Part shown: positions 48,840 through 57,366 of the stretch, piece after piece
Layout: every line of letters starts with the position of its first letter
How positions within the stretch are numbered: position 1 is the stretch's first letter
NCBI GenBank assembly: GCA_050246635.1
Contig: JBFWVR010000004.1
Coordinates: 124,001-188,000, forward strand
Source: JBFWVR01 sp050246635
Lineage (GTDB): Bacteria > Acidobacteriota > Vicinamibacteria > Vicinamibacterales > UBA2999
Direction: 5' to 3'
DNA: 64,000 bases
The notes under the pieces: generated by a model
Told to the model about the DNA's origin: nothing
Database searches by the model: none
What the model saw: the letters and a program-made list of their open reading frames with translations, nothing else
Made by a program: the position numbers and the translations under genes

Positions 48840-51017
48840 GTGACCGACTTCCGGATTGCGGACTGGCTGGCGCAGCCCTCGCTGAACCGCCTCAGCCTCG
48901 GCGATACGCTCGTACGCCTCGAGCCGAAGGTGATGCAGGTCCTCGAGGCGCTCGCCGAACGACCGGGCGAGGTCATTCCGCGCGACGAGCTCGTCGCCCG
49001 CGTCTGGCCTGGCGTCTTCGTCACCGACGACGTGCTGCACCGCGCCGTGCGTGAGCTGCGCCGCGCCTTCGGCGACGACTCCGGGTCCCCGCGCTACATC
49101 GAGACCATCCGCAAACGCGGCTACCGGCTGATCGCCCCGGTCACGCCAGCGGCGGCTGTCCCGCCTGCCGCCGGCGCAGGAATGGCACCGGCCTCTGAAG
49201 TCGTGCCAGCCCCAGCCTCATCTGTGCCATCTGTGCAATCTGTGGCTCCTCCGGCGTCTGTGCCCTCTGTGCCCTCTGTGCAATCTGTGGCATTGGTGGC
49301 CGCGCTCGCCCTGGCCATCGGTGCCGTCGTCTCCACGCTGGCCGTGCGATCCTCCGACGCGGTCGCTCCCGTGGCGGCCGCCGTCCGCTTCGTGCCTCTC
49401 ACGTCCGGGCCGATGAACGAGGCAGATCCCTCGCTCGCGCCCGACGGGCGGCTGGCGTTCGTGCGCCTGCCCCTGCCCTGGAGCGGAGGACAGGCGGACA
49501 TCTTCGTGCTCGACCCGCGCGGGGGAGAGGCGCGGCGCGTGACCGACAGCCCTGCCGACGACAGGCTTCCCGTCTGGTCGCCCGACGCGTCCGCCCTTGC
49601 CTTCGTTCGCGCCACCCCCTCCACCTGCACCATCGTCCTGCACGACGTCGCGAGTGGCGAGGAGCGTGACGTCACGCCGTGCCTGAATCGTGAGGAGCCA
49701 CGACCGGCGTGGACGCGTGATGGCCGGTGGCTGGTGATGTCGGTGGCGGAGCCGCAGGCGCGTGGCGGCTGGCAGCTCGCGCGCGTGTCGCTGGCCACCG
49801 GGGCGCGTGAGCCCCTGACGCTACCGCCGCCCGGCGCGCTTGGTGACCACTCGCCAGTGGTGTCGCCTGACGGCCGCCTCGTGGCGTTCGTGCGCACCGT
49901 CGGTGGTGGCGCCTCGGATGTGTGGGTGGTCCCGGTCACCGGTGGCACGGCGAGAAGGATCACGAGAGACGACTCGGATCTGCAGGGTGTGGACTGGGCA
50001 GACGAGGGACGATCGCTCGTGTACTCGTCGGACCGGGCCGGGGGCTACGGCCTTTGGCGCGTGCCGCTCGAGGGTGGCACGCCGGAGCTGCTCGTCGGCG
50101 GGTCCGCGAGGTTGAAGCACCCCGCGAGTGACGCCGGCGGATCACGAATTGCCTACGAGAGCTGGGCCTACGAGATCAACATCTACGAGGCGGGCGCGGA
50201 GAGCCTGGGCGAGGAACCGGTGGCGCCATCGCCGATCATCCGGACCTCTGAGCTGTGGAACCTGCACCCGCAGCCGTCGCCCGACGGCACGCGCCTGGCC
50301 TACGTGTCCACTGGGGCCGGGAACCAGGAAGTGTGGCTGTCGGCCGCCGACGGCGCGTCACCGCGCCGGCTGACCCGGTTCGCACGGGGATCGTTGCGCG
50401 CGCCCCGCTGGTCTCCGGACGGCTCCCGCCTCGTCGTCCCCGCGCTGGTTGGTGGCGTGATGGATCTGTATCTCGTCGACGCCGTGTCGGGAGAGACGAG
50501 GCCGCTGACCGAGACGCCGGCGGACGAAGTGGCGCCGTCGTGGTCGCCGGATGGAACGGAGGTCTTCTACGGCACGCGGGTGGACGGCCTGTGGCAGGTG
50601 CAGGCCATCGACGTCGCCTCGCGTGCGCGCCGGACCGTGACGACCGATGGAGGATATGCCGCGCAGCCGTCGCCGGATGGCCGCTGGCTCTACTTCACAC
50701 GCGCCGATCGGGCCGGGCTGTACCGCATGCCCTCCGCAGGCGGCGCCTCCGAGCGTGTCGTCGACAATGTGTGGACCGCGAACTGGGCCGACTGGCAGGT
50801 CACGTCCGACGGCATCTACTTCGCGCATGGCGGCGCGGACGACCAGATCCACGTGTCCCGTGCGTCCTTCGACGGCGCCGGCATCACCGAGGTGGCCGTC
50901 CTTCCGAATTACTCCTGGCCCGGCATCGCCATCACGCGCGACGGCAAGGTGCTGTACGCGAAATGGGATCGGAGGGAAAGCAATATCTTGTCGGTGGAAT
51001 TGAAGATCGCAGATTGA
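48840..51017 (+). CDS. CadC-like winged-helix regulator with a PD40 propeller sensor
   Basis: 725 residues. Residues 1-105 are an OmpR/PhoB-type winged helix (LEPKVMQVLEALAERPGEV, RELRRAFGDD, IETIRKRGYRLIAPV). A Pro/Ala/Ser linker with in-frame 9-bp repeats leads to one membrane helix (about 148-168; LVAALALAIGAVVSTLAV). The rest is a periplasmic beta-propeller of PD40 blades (PVWSPDASALAF, RWSPDGSRLVV, SWSPDGTEVFY). The plan is a one-component membrane regulator that binds DNA inside and senses outside, like CadC. The C-terminal codons belong to an inverted repeat. The GTG at 48840 lacks a clear ribosome-binding site. Confidence 0.9.
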   Translation: MTDFRIADWLAQPSLNRLSLGDTLVRLEPKVMQVLEALAERPGEVIPRDELVARVWPGVFVTDDVLHRAVRELRRAFGDDSGSPRYIETIRKRGYRLIAPVTPAAAVPPAAGAGMAPASEVVPAPASSVPSVQSVAPPASVPSVPSVQSVALVAALALAIGAVVSTLAVRSSDAVAPVAAAVRFVPLTSGPMNEADPSLAPDGRLAFVRLPLPWSGGQADIFVLDPRGGEARRVTDSPADDRLPVWSPDASALAFVRATPSTCTIVLHDVASGEERDVTPCLNREEPRPAWTRDGRWLVMSVAEPQARGGWQLARVSLATGAREPLTLPPPGALGDHSPVVSPDGRLVAFVRTVGGGASDVWVVPVTGGTARRITRDDSDLQGVDWADEGRSLVYSSDRAGGYGLWRVPLEGGTPELLVGGSARLKHPASDAGGSRIAYESWAYEINIYEAGAESLGEEPVAPSPIIRTSELWNLHPQPSPDGTRLAYVSTGAGNQEVWLSAADGASPRRLTRFARGSLRAPRWSPDGSRLVVPALVGGVMDLYLVDAVSGETRPLTETPADEVAPSWSPDGTEVFYGTRVDGLWQVQAIDVASRARRTVTTDGGYAAQPSPDGRWLYFTRADRAGLYRMPSAGGASERVVDNVWTANWADWQVTSDGIYFAHGGADDQIHVSRASFDGAGITEVAVLPNYSWPGIAITRDGKVLYAKWDRRESNILSVELKIAD
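49219..49290 (+). repeat. In-gene tandem 9-bp array (CCTCTGTGC), 8 units
   Basis: Eight 9-bp units: CATCTGTGC twice, AATCTGTGG, a diverged CTCCTCCGG, CGTCTGTGC, CCTCTGTGC twice, AATCTGTGG. The period of three codons keeps the frame and encodes the SVP/SVQ/SVA repeat in the linker of the regulator. Confidence 0.85.
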
Positions 51018-51190
51018 TGATTGCAGATTGAGGGGGGCAGACCCCTCTTCCGTTGGGCTGACCCTCGCCGTGAGTGCTTCGTGCCCTTCGTGTTCTTCGT
51101 CCCTCGACTTCGCTCGGGGCGACCCTGAGCGCAGTCGAAGGGTCGTGGCTGGCTCTTTCAATCTTCAATCGTCAATCTACGATCTTCAAT
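50999..51190. repeat. Composite repeat between convergent genes
   Basis: Outer arms 50999-51031 and 51158-51190 are 33-base inverted repeats with three mismatches (outer sequence ATTGAAGATCG, inner CAGATTGA type). Between them lie a GGGGCAGACCCC element (about 51031-51052), CTTCGTG units (51074-51100), and a hairpin CCCTCGACTTCGCTCGGGG / ACCCTGAGCGCAGTCGAAG (51101-51142). The left arm encodes the last residues and stop of the regulator; the right arm touches the stop of the AsmA-like gene. Confidence 0.88.
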
Positions 51191-52797
51191 CACTTGGGCG
51201 GCTTCTTCTTGAACAGCGACTTCAGCTTGTCCGGCAGGTTCCGCTCGAGCGCCTTCTTTGCTTCTTCCGTGGCCTTGTTGGTGATGGCGCGTTTCGCGGC
51301 GGCCTGGACGTCAACCATCACGGAGAGATCCCCGAGGGGTCCCTTCACCGTGGCCGGCAGCGTGACGCGGCCGTCCTCCTGCGAGTAACGGTACAGGTCG
51401 GTCCCGGCCTGCTTCGACAGTTCTTCCGAGAGTTGCACCTGGCCGCTGAAGTCGGCCTGCAGCGTCTGCAGCGTCAGCGTGCCCGAGGCCGACAGATCCG
51501 CATCCGGCGACTCGAATTGCAGGTCGTTGGTCTTCAGCATGCCGTTCTCGACGAGCAGTGTCGCGCCGAGGCGTTCGAACGCGTCGCTGCCACCGTCCTC
51601 GTCGCCTGACTTCGTGAGCGTCCGGGTCGCGCTGCTCACGAGCCCGCCCTCGCGTCCCGAAGACGCCAGCACGGCGGTGTGCACCAGTGACAGCCCCTGC
51701 ACGGTGCCGTCCGCGACGTCGATGCGTGCCGCGCCGTTGGCGCTGCGGAGCGCCTGCTCCATCGCAAGCCCGGTCCCCTTGAGCGTCACGGTGCCCGAGA
51801 GCGTGCCGGTGAGCGCGTCAGGGGATCCGGCAAACGCCAGGAGCTGCCCGGCGTTGATGTCGGTGACGGCGGCATTCCACTCGAAGCGTGGCGTGTCGCC
51901 CAGCGCCAGCGTCATCGCACCGGCGTAACGGCCGCCGAAGATGCCGAACGACATCGGCTCGAGGTGGACCTGTCCGGGTGTGGCGACGGCCTTGGCGTTG
52001 ACGTCCGTGAGCTCGAGGCCGCCGGTACGGGCGGTTCCGAGGATCAGCGTGAAGCCCAGGCGGCCGACCGTCGCTGGTCCCTGATCGGCCGCGGCGACGG
52101 CGGCCCCGCCGGGTGAGGCGTTCGCAACGGTGGCGTTGCTGCTGAAGTCGCCGAGGAAGGCCATCAGCGCGTCGAAGTCGACCTCGTCCGACCGCGCCTC
52201 GATCTGGCCCTCGAGCGGCGAGAAGTTCGTGATGGCACCGCTCAGGTCCACGTCCGTGCCATCGGCCGAGAGCTGCACGCGCTGCAGGCGCACGCCGCCG
52301 TTCTCGGGGATGAGCTCCACGTCGCCGGTGAGCGTGCGGCCCCCGCTCGTCAGGCGGACGTTCTCGAGGGTGATGGTGTCGACCGACACGATGTCGACCG
52401 GCGCCTGGCCTCCGGCGTCCTCGCTGGCCGCCGCGCCCGCCGCCCCGAGTGCGAACGGCGGCAGCGGCAACGTCAGGTCCGCGCCATCGACGACGATGTC
52501 CGCGTGCTGGATCTCCCGGGAGAACAGCGCCGCGAGATCGGCGCCGAGATGGACGGAGTCGAGCTGGATGGACGTGGGATCCCCGATGCGGACGTTCCCG
52601 AGGTCGACCGTCACCCGGGGAAAGACCGATGCGCTGAGCTCGCCGATCTCGACCGGCTGGCCGATGGCGTCGGAGATCTGCCGGGCGATGGCGCCCCGCA
52701 CCCGCTCCCCGGTGAGCACCGCCTTCGCCCAGATCGTCAGCCCGATGCCCAGCAATACGAAGATGACGACGATGGCGGCGATGAGCTTCTTGCTCAC
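51190..52797 (-). CDS. AsmA-family envelope protein
   Basis: 535 residues. One N-terminal membrane helix (IAAIVVIFVLLGIGLTIW) anchors a large periplasmic part. AsmA-type features are the early RQISDAIGQPVEIGEL and SVFPRVTVDLGNVRI, and the late TLTLQTLQADFSGQVQLSEEL followed by VKGPLGDLSV. The end is rich in lysine (LKSLFKKKPPK). AsmA-like proteins are long beta-rich bridges linked to phospholipid traffic and outer-membrane assembly. GTG 52797 was chosen because GGAGGA lies just upstream; a longer ATG form begins at 52848. Confidence 0.85.
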   Translation of the reverse strand: MSKKLIAAIVVIFVLLGIGLTIWAKAVLTGERVRGAIARQISDAIGQPVEIGELSASVFPRVTVDLGNVRIGDPTSIQLDSVHLGADLAALFSREIQHADIVVDGADLTLPLPPFALGAAGAAASEDAGGQAPVDIVSVDTITLENVRLTSGGRTLTGDVELIPENGGVRLQRVQLSADGTDVDLSGAITNFSPLEGQIEARSDEVDFDALMAFLGDFSSNATVANASPGGAAVAAADQGPATVGRLGFTLILGTARTGGLELTDVNAKAVATPGQVHLEPMSFGIFGGRYAGAMTLALGDTPRFEWNAAVTDINAGQLLAFAGSPDALTGTLSGTVTLKGTGLAMEQALRSANGAARIDVADGTVQGLSLVHTAVLASSGREGGLVSSATRTLTKSGDEDGGSDAFERLGATLLVENGMLKTNDLQFESPDADLSASGTLTLQTLQADFSGQVQLSEELSKQAGTDLYRYSQEDGRVTLPATVKGPLGDLSVMVDVQAAAKRAITNKATEEAKKALERNLPDKLKSLFKKKPPK

Positions 52798-53147
52798 GAG
52801 TCCTCCAATCGGCAGTGATTTCCCGATTTTCGACCACTGATGCGTCACCAGGGTTACATCAGTGGCGGTGGCTCACCCCATTAGTGCAGGTTCCGTACCG
52901 CGGTCCAGCTGCACCGCGGCAGCGAGCTCGACAGCAGCGGCCGCGGCTGGCGGCGCGCGACGTCGTCCGGTAGGATGGAGATCCCCCCGAACGGCCACCC
53001 ACCTGCCTCTCATCCCCTGATCGGTAGCCGCTGGCCGTCCCCTCGAGATGGACGGCCCATCGTCCCTCGGACGCTGTTCACCCCGGCCCGACGTTTCTGC
53101 CGAGGCCTTCATCGACCCGGAAGCATGGTCCTCGAAACGAATTCCTT
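52798..53147. other. 350-base gap between divergent genes
   Basis: No convincing gene. A perfect 9-bp inverted repeat, CCACTGATG (52834-52842) and CATCAGTGG (52857-52865), lies 37 bases upstream of the AsmA-like start and could be an operator or hairpin. A TAGGAT at about 52971 could be a -10. The remainder shows nothing recognisable. Confidence 0.5.
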
Positions 53148-54185
53148 GTGAGCGCCGGGACCGCCGCGAAGCGTGCCCTGTATGCCTGCCTGGACCGGTC
53201 TGGCGCCAACGCCGTGCTGCGCACGGTCTCGCGGTCGCGGGTGCTGGTCCTCTGCTACCACGGGGTGGTTCACGACCGGCCGCGCGATGCGAGTTACCTG
53301 TATCGGAACGCCATCAGCGAGGCCAGTTTCGACGCGCAGATGGCCTCGCTCTCACGCCTGTGCACGCCCATCTCCGCCGGGCAGCTGCTCGCAGCCGTCG
53401 AACAGGGCCAGCGGCTTCCCCGGTCACCCGCCCTCGTGACGTTCGACGATGGCTTCCGGAACAACGTCCAGCATGCCGTGCCGATCCTCAAGCGGCATGC
53501 CATTCCGGCGGTGTTTCATGTCGCCACGGGCTACATCGGGACCAATCGCATCCTGTGGCCGCTCGAAGTCGACCTGCGGCTGCTGCAATGGCCGACAGGA
53601 CGTCCCGCGCCGTGCCCCACGCAGGGGCCAGACCTGTTCCTCCCGGAACGCAGTGAGCGCCAGGCCTCCGCGCAGAGCATACGCGAGGCCTGCAAGCGCC
53701 TGCCGGACGATGCCCGGGTCGACTACCTGCGCCGCCTGCGGGAGCGTGGGGACGACGGGGACGTCCGCCAGTTCGGCGACCTGTTGCGGTTCATGGACTG
53801 GGACGACGTCCGTCGCCTGCATCGCGAGGGCTTCGACATCGGATCGCACACGGTGGAGCACCCGATCCTGTCGCGGCTCGATGGCGACGCCGTCGCGCGT
53901 GAGCTGCGCCAGAGCAAGCGGAAGATCGAAGCCCAGATCCAGGCGCCCTGCCGCACCATCGCATACCCCAACGGTGGCGTTGCCGACTACGACCACACCG
54001 TCATCGAGGCCACGCGCGCCGCAGGGTATCGCGCGGCGTTCTCGCTTGCCGAGCGTCGTGCCCGGCCCGGAGCGATTGCGCCCTGGGCCGTCCCGCGGAT
54101 CTGTGTCCCGGCCGAGTGCCCACCGGCGACGTTCAGGGCCCGCATCAGCGGCGCCTACGAGGTGTTGAACTGGCTGCGCGGCTGA
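53148..54185 (+). CDS. NodB-type polysaccharide deacetylase
   Basis: 345 residues. The NodB fold is shown by VLCYHGVV (start of the fold), motif 1 TFDDGFRNN with the catalytic and metal-binding aspartates, motif 2 GSHTVEHPIL with two histidine ligands, and AYPNGG as the later substrate motif. Such enzymes remove acetyl groups from N-acetylated sugars in envelope or extracellular glycans. No signal peptide is obvious, and the protein may act on a lipid-linked glycan at the membrane. The GTG at 53148 is the best fit. The ATP-grasp/phosphatase gene starts 11 bases after the stop, so the two form an operon. Confidence 0.9.
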   Translation: MSAGTAAKRALYACLDRSGANAVLRTVSRSRVLVLCYHGVVHDRPRDASYLYRNAISEASFDAQMASLSRLCTPISAGQLLAAVEQGQRLPRSPALVTFDDGFRNNVQHAVPILKRHAIPAVFHVATGYIGTNRILWPLEVDLRLLQWPTGRPAPCPTQGPDLFLPERSERQASAQSIREACKRLPDDARVDYLRRLRERGDDGDVRQFGDLLRFMDWDDVRRLHREGFDIGSHTVEHPILSRLDGDAVARELRQSKRKIEAQIQAPCRTIAYPNGGVADYDHTVIEATRAAGYRAAFSLAERRARPGAIAPWAVPRICVPAECPPATFRARISGAYEVLNWLRG

Positions 54186-54196
54186 CGGCGGCAGGC

Positions 54197-56020
54197 GTGC
54201 CTGCGTCAGGCCGCGGGCGAGCGCACGCGAGACGTGTGCTCGTGCTTGGCGATGGCGACCTGGCGGCGCTGGCCATCGTGCGGTCCCTCGGCCGCTACGG
54301 ACTCGACGTGCACCTGGCCGCCTTCGAACGGAGCCCGGTGACGCGGCGCTCGCGGTATGTGGCGCGCGTTCACGAGCTCGGCCACCCGCTGGAGGATGGC
54401 CCGGCGTTCTTCGACCGTTTGCTGGCCCTGTTGCGAGACGTCGACTTCGACCTGGTGATCCCGACCTCCGACAAGGCGCTCGTGCCGCTGATCGAGAGGC
54501 GGGAGCATGTCGAGCGCCTGGCGCGGGTCGCGGCGCCCGGCGCCAGGGGGTTCGACGTCACGAACCGGAAGGACGAGACGATTGCGCTTGCCCGGGCATG
54601 CGGACTGCGTGTCCCATCCACCACCCGTATCGCCTCCGCGGAGGATCTCGGGCAGTTGGACGTGGGGATGCCGTATCCGGTGGTGCTGAAGCCGGTGAGC
54701 AGCATGCTGCCGGGTCGGCCCGCGCGAAATCGGGTGCGATATGCGCGGTGCCGTGACGAGCTGGAGCAGCGCCTGCCCGGCATGCTGGTGACCTGTCCCG
54801 TGCTGGTGCAGGAGCTGTGTCCGGGCCGCGGCATGGGGCTCAGCGTGCTCGCCCGCGACGGCATCGTCTCGGCTGCGTTTCAGCATGAGCGGGTCCACGA
54901 GCCACCGGAGGGCGGCGCGGGATCGTATCGTCGCAGCGCCCCGCTCGACCCCGGCCTGCTGGAGGGCGTGCGGCGGTTCTGTCGCGCCATCGACTGGACG
55001 GGGCCGGCGATGTTCGAGTTCAAGCGGGTGACGGATGGTCCTCCGGTGCTGATGGAGGTCAATGGACGCTTCTGGGGGTCGCTGGCGCTGGCAATCTCGG
55101 CGGGCGTCGACTTCCCGAGACTGCTGTACGAGTCGATCGTGCTCGGCACGACGACCGAGGTCTTCGATTACCGGGTGCCGCACTACGTCCGGCACACCCT
55201 GAGCGACGTGCCCTGGTGGTGGGCGAACCTCCGCGTGCCGCCCGGTCGGGCGGAGTTGCTCCGGGTTCCGGCGTCGCAGTGGCTGGTCGAGCCCATCAAC
55301 GTCATCCGTGGTCGCGAGCGGTTCGACCTGGAGTCGCTCTCGGATCCGCTGCCTGCGCTGGCCGGGTGGCGTGACTTCGCCAATACGGCGGCGCGTGCGA
55401 TCCGCCGGCGTGTCGAGCGGCGGCTGGCGGTCCGGCGGGTCGAGCGCGCGACCGACGCCCTGCGGCGCTCGCCCACGGCACTCGCTCGACGCGTGGCGAC
55501 CGCGCATTCGGTGCTGTTCGTCTGTCAGGGCAACATCAACCGCAGCGCCGTGGCGGCACGCATGCTGGAGCGCTTGCGGGATCACGACCAGGCGGGTGCG
55601 GCCTTGCGCATCGCATCGGCCGGCTTCGAGCTGCTCGAGGGGCGGCCCTCACCGGCCGTGTCACGGGCGGTCGCCGCGGAGATGGGACTCGACCTGTCCG
55701 CCCACCGGTCATCGACGGTGACGGCAGCGATGCTGGACGGGTTCGACCTGATCGTGCCGATGGAGCCGGTGCACTCGGCGCGTATTGCTGAACTGCGTCC
55801 CGCCGCGGCGGAGAAGTGTGTGCTGCTCTCTGCCTTCGACCCGGAGGAGTGCACGTGCGGGATTCCCGATCCTGATGGTGGTTCGCGCGACGTGTTCGCC
55901 GACGTCTACGCGCGAGTCGTGCGGTGTGTCCGGAGCCTGGCGCAGTGCCGGGCGGTGGCGTCGGGGGCGGAGATGGGCTCACATCACGAGGCGGGACGGT
56001 CACGCGACCACGAGCTGTGA
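54197..56020 (+). CDS. ATP-grasp ligase fused to a low-molecular-weight tyrosine phosphatase
   Basis: 607 residues. The first ~400 are a carboxylate-amine/thiol ligase of ATP-grasp type: RVLVLGDGDLAALAIVRSL, VIPTSDKALV, PYPVVLKPVSS, VLVQELCPG, and MFEFKRVTDGPPVLMEVNGRF (given as residues near 270-290) with metal-binding E and N. From about 430 a complete LMW-PTP follows: CQGNINRS with C443 and R449, and the acid loop IPDPDGG. ATP-grasp enzymes join a carboxylate to an amine; LMW-PTPs in such loci control exopolysaccharide kinases. A glycan or cell-wall modification role is inferred from the deacetylase upstream. GTG 54197 was chosen; no strong ribosome-binding site. Confidence 0.82.
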   Translation: MPASGRGRAHARRVLVLGDGDLAALAIVRSLGRYGLDVHLAAFERSPVTRRSRYVARVHELGHPLEDGPAFFDRLLALLRDVDFDLVIPTSDKALVPLIERREHVERLARVAAPGARGFDVTNRKDETIALARACGLRVPSTTRIASAEDLGQLDVGMPYPVVLKPVSSMLPGRPARNRVRYARCRDELEQRLPGMLVTCPVLVQELCPGRGMGLSVLARDGIVSAAFQHERVHEPPEGGAGSYRRSAPLDPGLLEGVRRFCRAIDWTGPAMFEFKRVTDGPPVLMEVNGRFWGSLALAISAGVDFPRLLYESIVLGTTTEVFDYRVPHYVRHTLSDVPWWWANLRVPPGRAELLRVPASQWLVEPINVIRGRERFDLESLSDPLPALAGWRDFANTAARAIRRRVERRLAVRRVERATDALRRSPTALARRVATAHSVLFVCQGNINRSAVAARMLERLRDHDQAGAALRIASAGFELLEGRPSPAVSRAVAAEMGLDLSAHRSSTVTAAMLDGFDLIVPMEPVHSARIAELRPAAAEKCVLLSAFDPEECTCGIPDPDGGSRDVFADVYARVVRCVRSLAQCRAVASGAEMGSHHEAGRSRDHEL

Positions 56021-56659
56021 CGCGCCACCATTGACTTCGATCTCGTAGCGGTCGAGGGCCTGGTCGAAGCCCGGTGTGCTCAGCACGAGCTCACCACCGA
56101 CCGCACCCAGTTGCTGCTGATCGAAGGTCACGTGCGAGGCGCCCATCCGTACCCGAAGCCGTGTCGCGACGCCAGCCGGACGGCGCACGGTGACGTGGGA
56201 CGCCCCTGCGCCGAGCGTGACGGGCACGATGTCCGTGGGGGGGGGGAGTGTCAGGTCGAGGTGCGAGCTGCCGCCGGTGATGGTGACGGCATTGACGCGG
56301 AGGGCGGCGAGATCGGCGGTGACATGGGACGCGCCGCCACGGAGCGTGACGTTCCACGCGATCGTGGTGTTCAGCGAGATGCGCCCCAGGTACTCCGCGC
56401 CGCCGAGACGTCCGCCGTGGTCACTGAGTCCGATGGCGACGCGGTGCCCGTCGACGGCGCTCACGGCCACCGCACGGATGAACGTCGCACGGAACAATCG
56501 CGCCTCGTCATCGTCCGGGCCGATATGGATGTGAGTCGCGCCGGAGGGAAGGTCGAGGCGCCCCGCGCCGTCGCCTGACAGCGGCGCGCGGTGTTCACGC
56601 GCCGGCGCGCCCTGTGCGGCGGCCATGAGCAGCGCGGCTTCAGCGTGGATGTCGGTCAT
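56000..56659 (-). CDS. Protein with five GASHVT-type repeats, unknown function
   Basis: 219 residues. After ~90 residues rich in charged and polar segments, a five-fold motif appears: GGASHVTADL, GGSSHLDLTL, AGASHVTVRR, MGASHVTFDQ and GGASQLVVA, spaced 22-30 residues apart. The spacing suggests a short beta-solenoid like the DUF4097/DUF2807 adhesin-type domains. No signal peptide or membrane helix, so probably cytoplasmic. Its 3' end overlaps the convergent ATP-grasp gene by 21 bases. ATG 56659 is preferred; a GTG at 56704 also works. Confidence 0.65.
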   Translation of the reverse strand: MTDIHAEAALLMAAAQGAPAREHRAPLSGDGAGRLDLPSGATHIHIGPDDDEARLFRATFIRAVAVSAVDGHRVAIGLSDHGGRLGGAEYLGRISLNTTIAWNVTLRGGASHVTADLAALRVNAVTITGGSSHLDLTLPPPTDIVPVTLGAGASHVTVRRPAGVATRLRVRMGASHVTFDQQQLGAVGGELVLSTPGFDQALDRYEIEVNGGASQLVVA

Positions 56660-56850
56660 GGCAATCCGGTCCCTCGAGTCCGCATCCCACGCTACAACCC
56701 TCACCCCACCCGTTCAACCCCTGGCGCGCCAGGCGGTCGAATCCACGTACCGACTGGCATCGGCAACCAGACCGGCCGGCCCGGACAGGTCACGAGATTG
56801 GCCAGATAGATCGCCAGCTAGATCGCCACATCCCGAAGATCTGAAGGTCA

Positions 56851-56906
56851 GATCACCAGATCACCAAATCACCAAATCACCAGATCACCAGATCACCAGA
56901 TCACCA
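56851..56906 (+). repeat. Tandem 8-bp array (GATCACCA), 7 units
   Basis: GATCACCA twice, AATCACCA twice, GATCACCA three times, ending in AATT. It lies in the 295-base gap 56660-56954, which also has degenerate CCAGATAGATCGCC units (about 56790-56830) like those at 2420-2450. Confidence 0.93.
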
Positions 56907-56954
56907 AATTCAAGCCCTTCCCCGACTGACCGATTACCTGTGCTGGAGGCCCCG

Positions 56955-57272
56955 GTGTCCCACACGATTGCACCCTGGCCAGTCCCCCCGCGTGCGGCGG
57001 CGGACTGGGACGAGATTGTTCGCTATGCGGACGGCGTCGACGGCTATCGTCGTGCCGGGTCGTTCCAATCCTGTATGGCCATCGCGCAGGCCGTGACGGA
57101 TGGTTTCCGCCAGACCGGCGAGCTCCCGCGCGATGCCGGCGCGCTTGCACTGAGCGTGTTCGTGGAAGTCCGCCGCTACCGGATGGTGGGTTCGCCCGAC
57201 GGCACCGGCATGGCCTACCTGCGGAGCCTGCTGACGGCCCTCAACGACCTGACCGAATCCCGCGCCGCTTGA
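56955..57272 (+). CDS. Small protein of unknown function
   Basis: 105 residues, probably cytoplasmic: no signal peptide or membrane helix. It is helical, with the central stretch ADWDEIVRYADGVDGYRRAG, cited as residues 15-34, and SVFVEVRRYRMVG. I do not recognise the family. The GTG at 56955 is supported by GGAGG (56945-56949) at five bases; upstream sequence is repeat. It is followed by the repeats at 57275-57366 and a convergent phosphatase gene. Confidence 0.6.
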   Translation: MSHTIAPWPVPPRAAADWDEIVRYADGVDGYRRAGSFQSCMAIAQAVTDGFRQTGELPRDAGALALSVFVEVRRYRMVGSPDGTGMAYLRSLLTALNDLTESRAA

Positions 57273-57274
57273 GT

Positions 57275-57317
57275 GGAAATGGGGACGCGGGCGGAAATGG
57301 AAACCGTCCCCATTTCC
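57275..57317. terminator. GGGGAC/GTCCCC inverted repeat
   Basis: GGAAATGGGGACG (57275-57287) and CGTCCCCATTTCC (57305-57317) form a perfect 13-bp stem with a 17-base loop, directly after the stop of the small gene. It belongs to the GGGGACTGTCCCC family. Confidence 0.6.
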
Positions 57318-57326
57318 GCGATTTCA

Positions 57327-57366
57327 AATCACAAGATCACAAGATCACAAGATCACGAGATCACAA
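57327..57366 (+). repeat. Tandem 8-bp array (GATCACAA), 5 units
   Basis: AATCACAA, GATCACAA twice, GATCACGA, GATCACAA. The stop codon and last codons of the minus-strand phosphatase gene (from 57353) lie inside it. Confidence 0.9.

Noticed and set aside
56851..56906. Repeats resembling a CRISPR array
   Set aside because: Units of 8 bp directly abut each other without spacers, and no cas genes are present.
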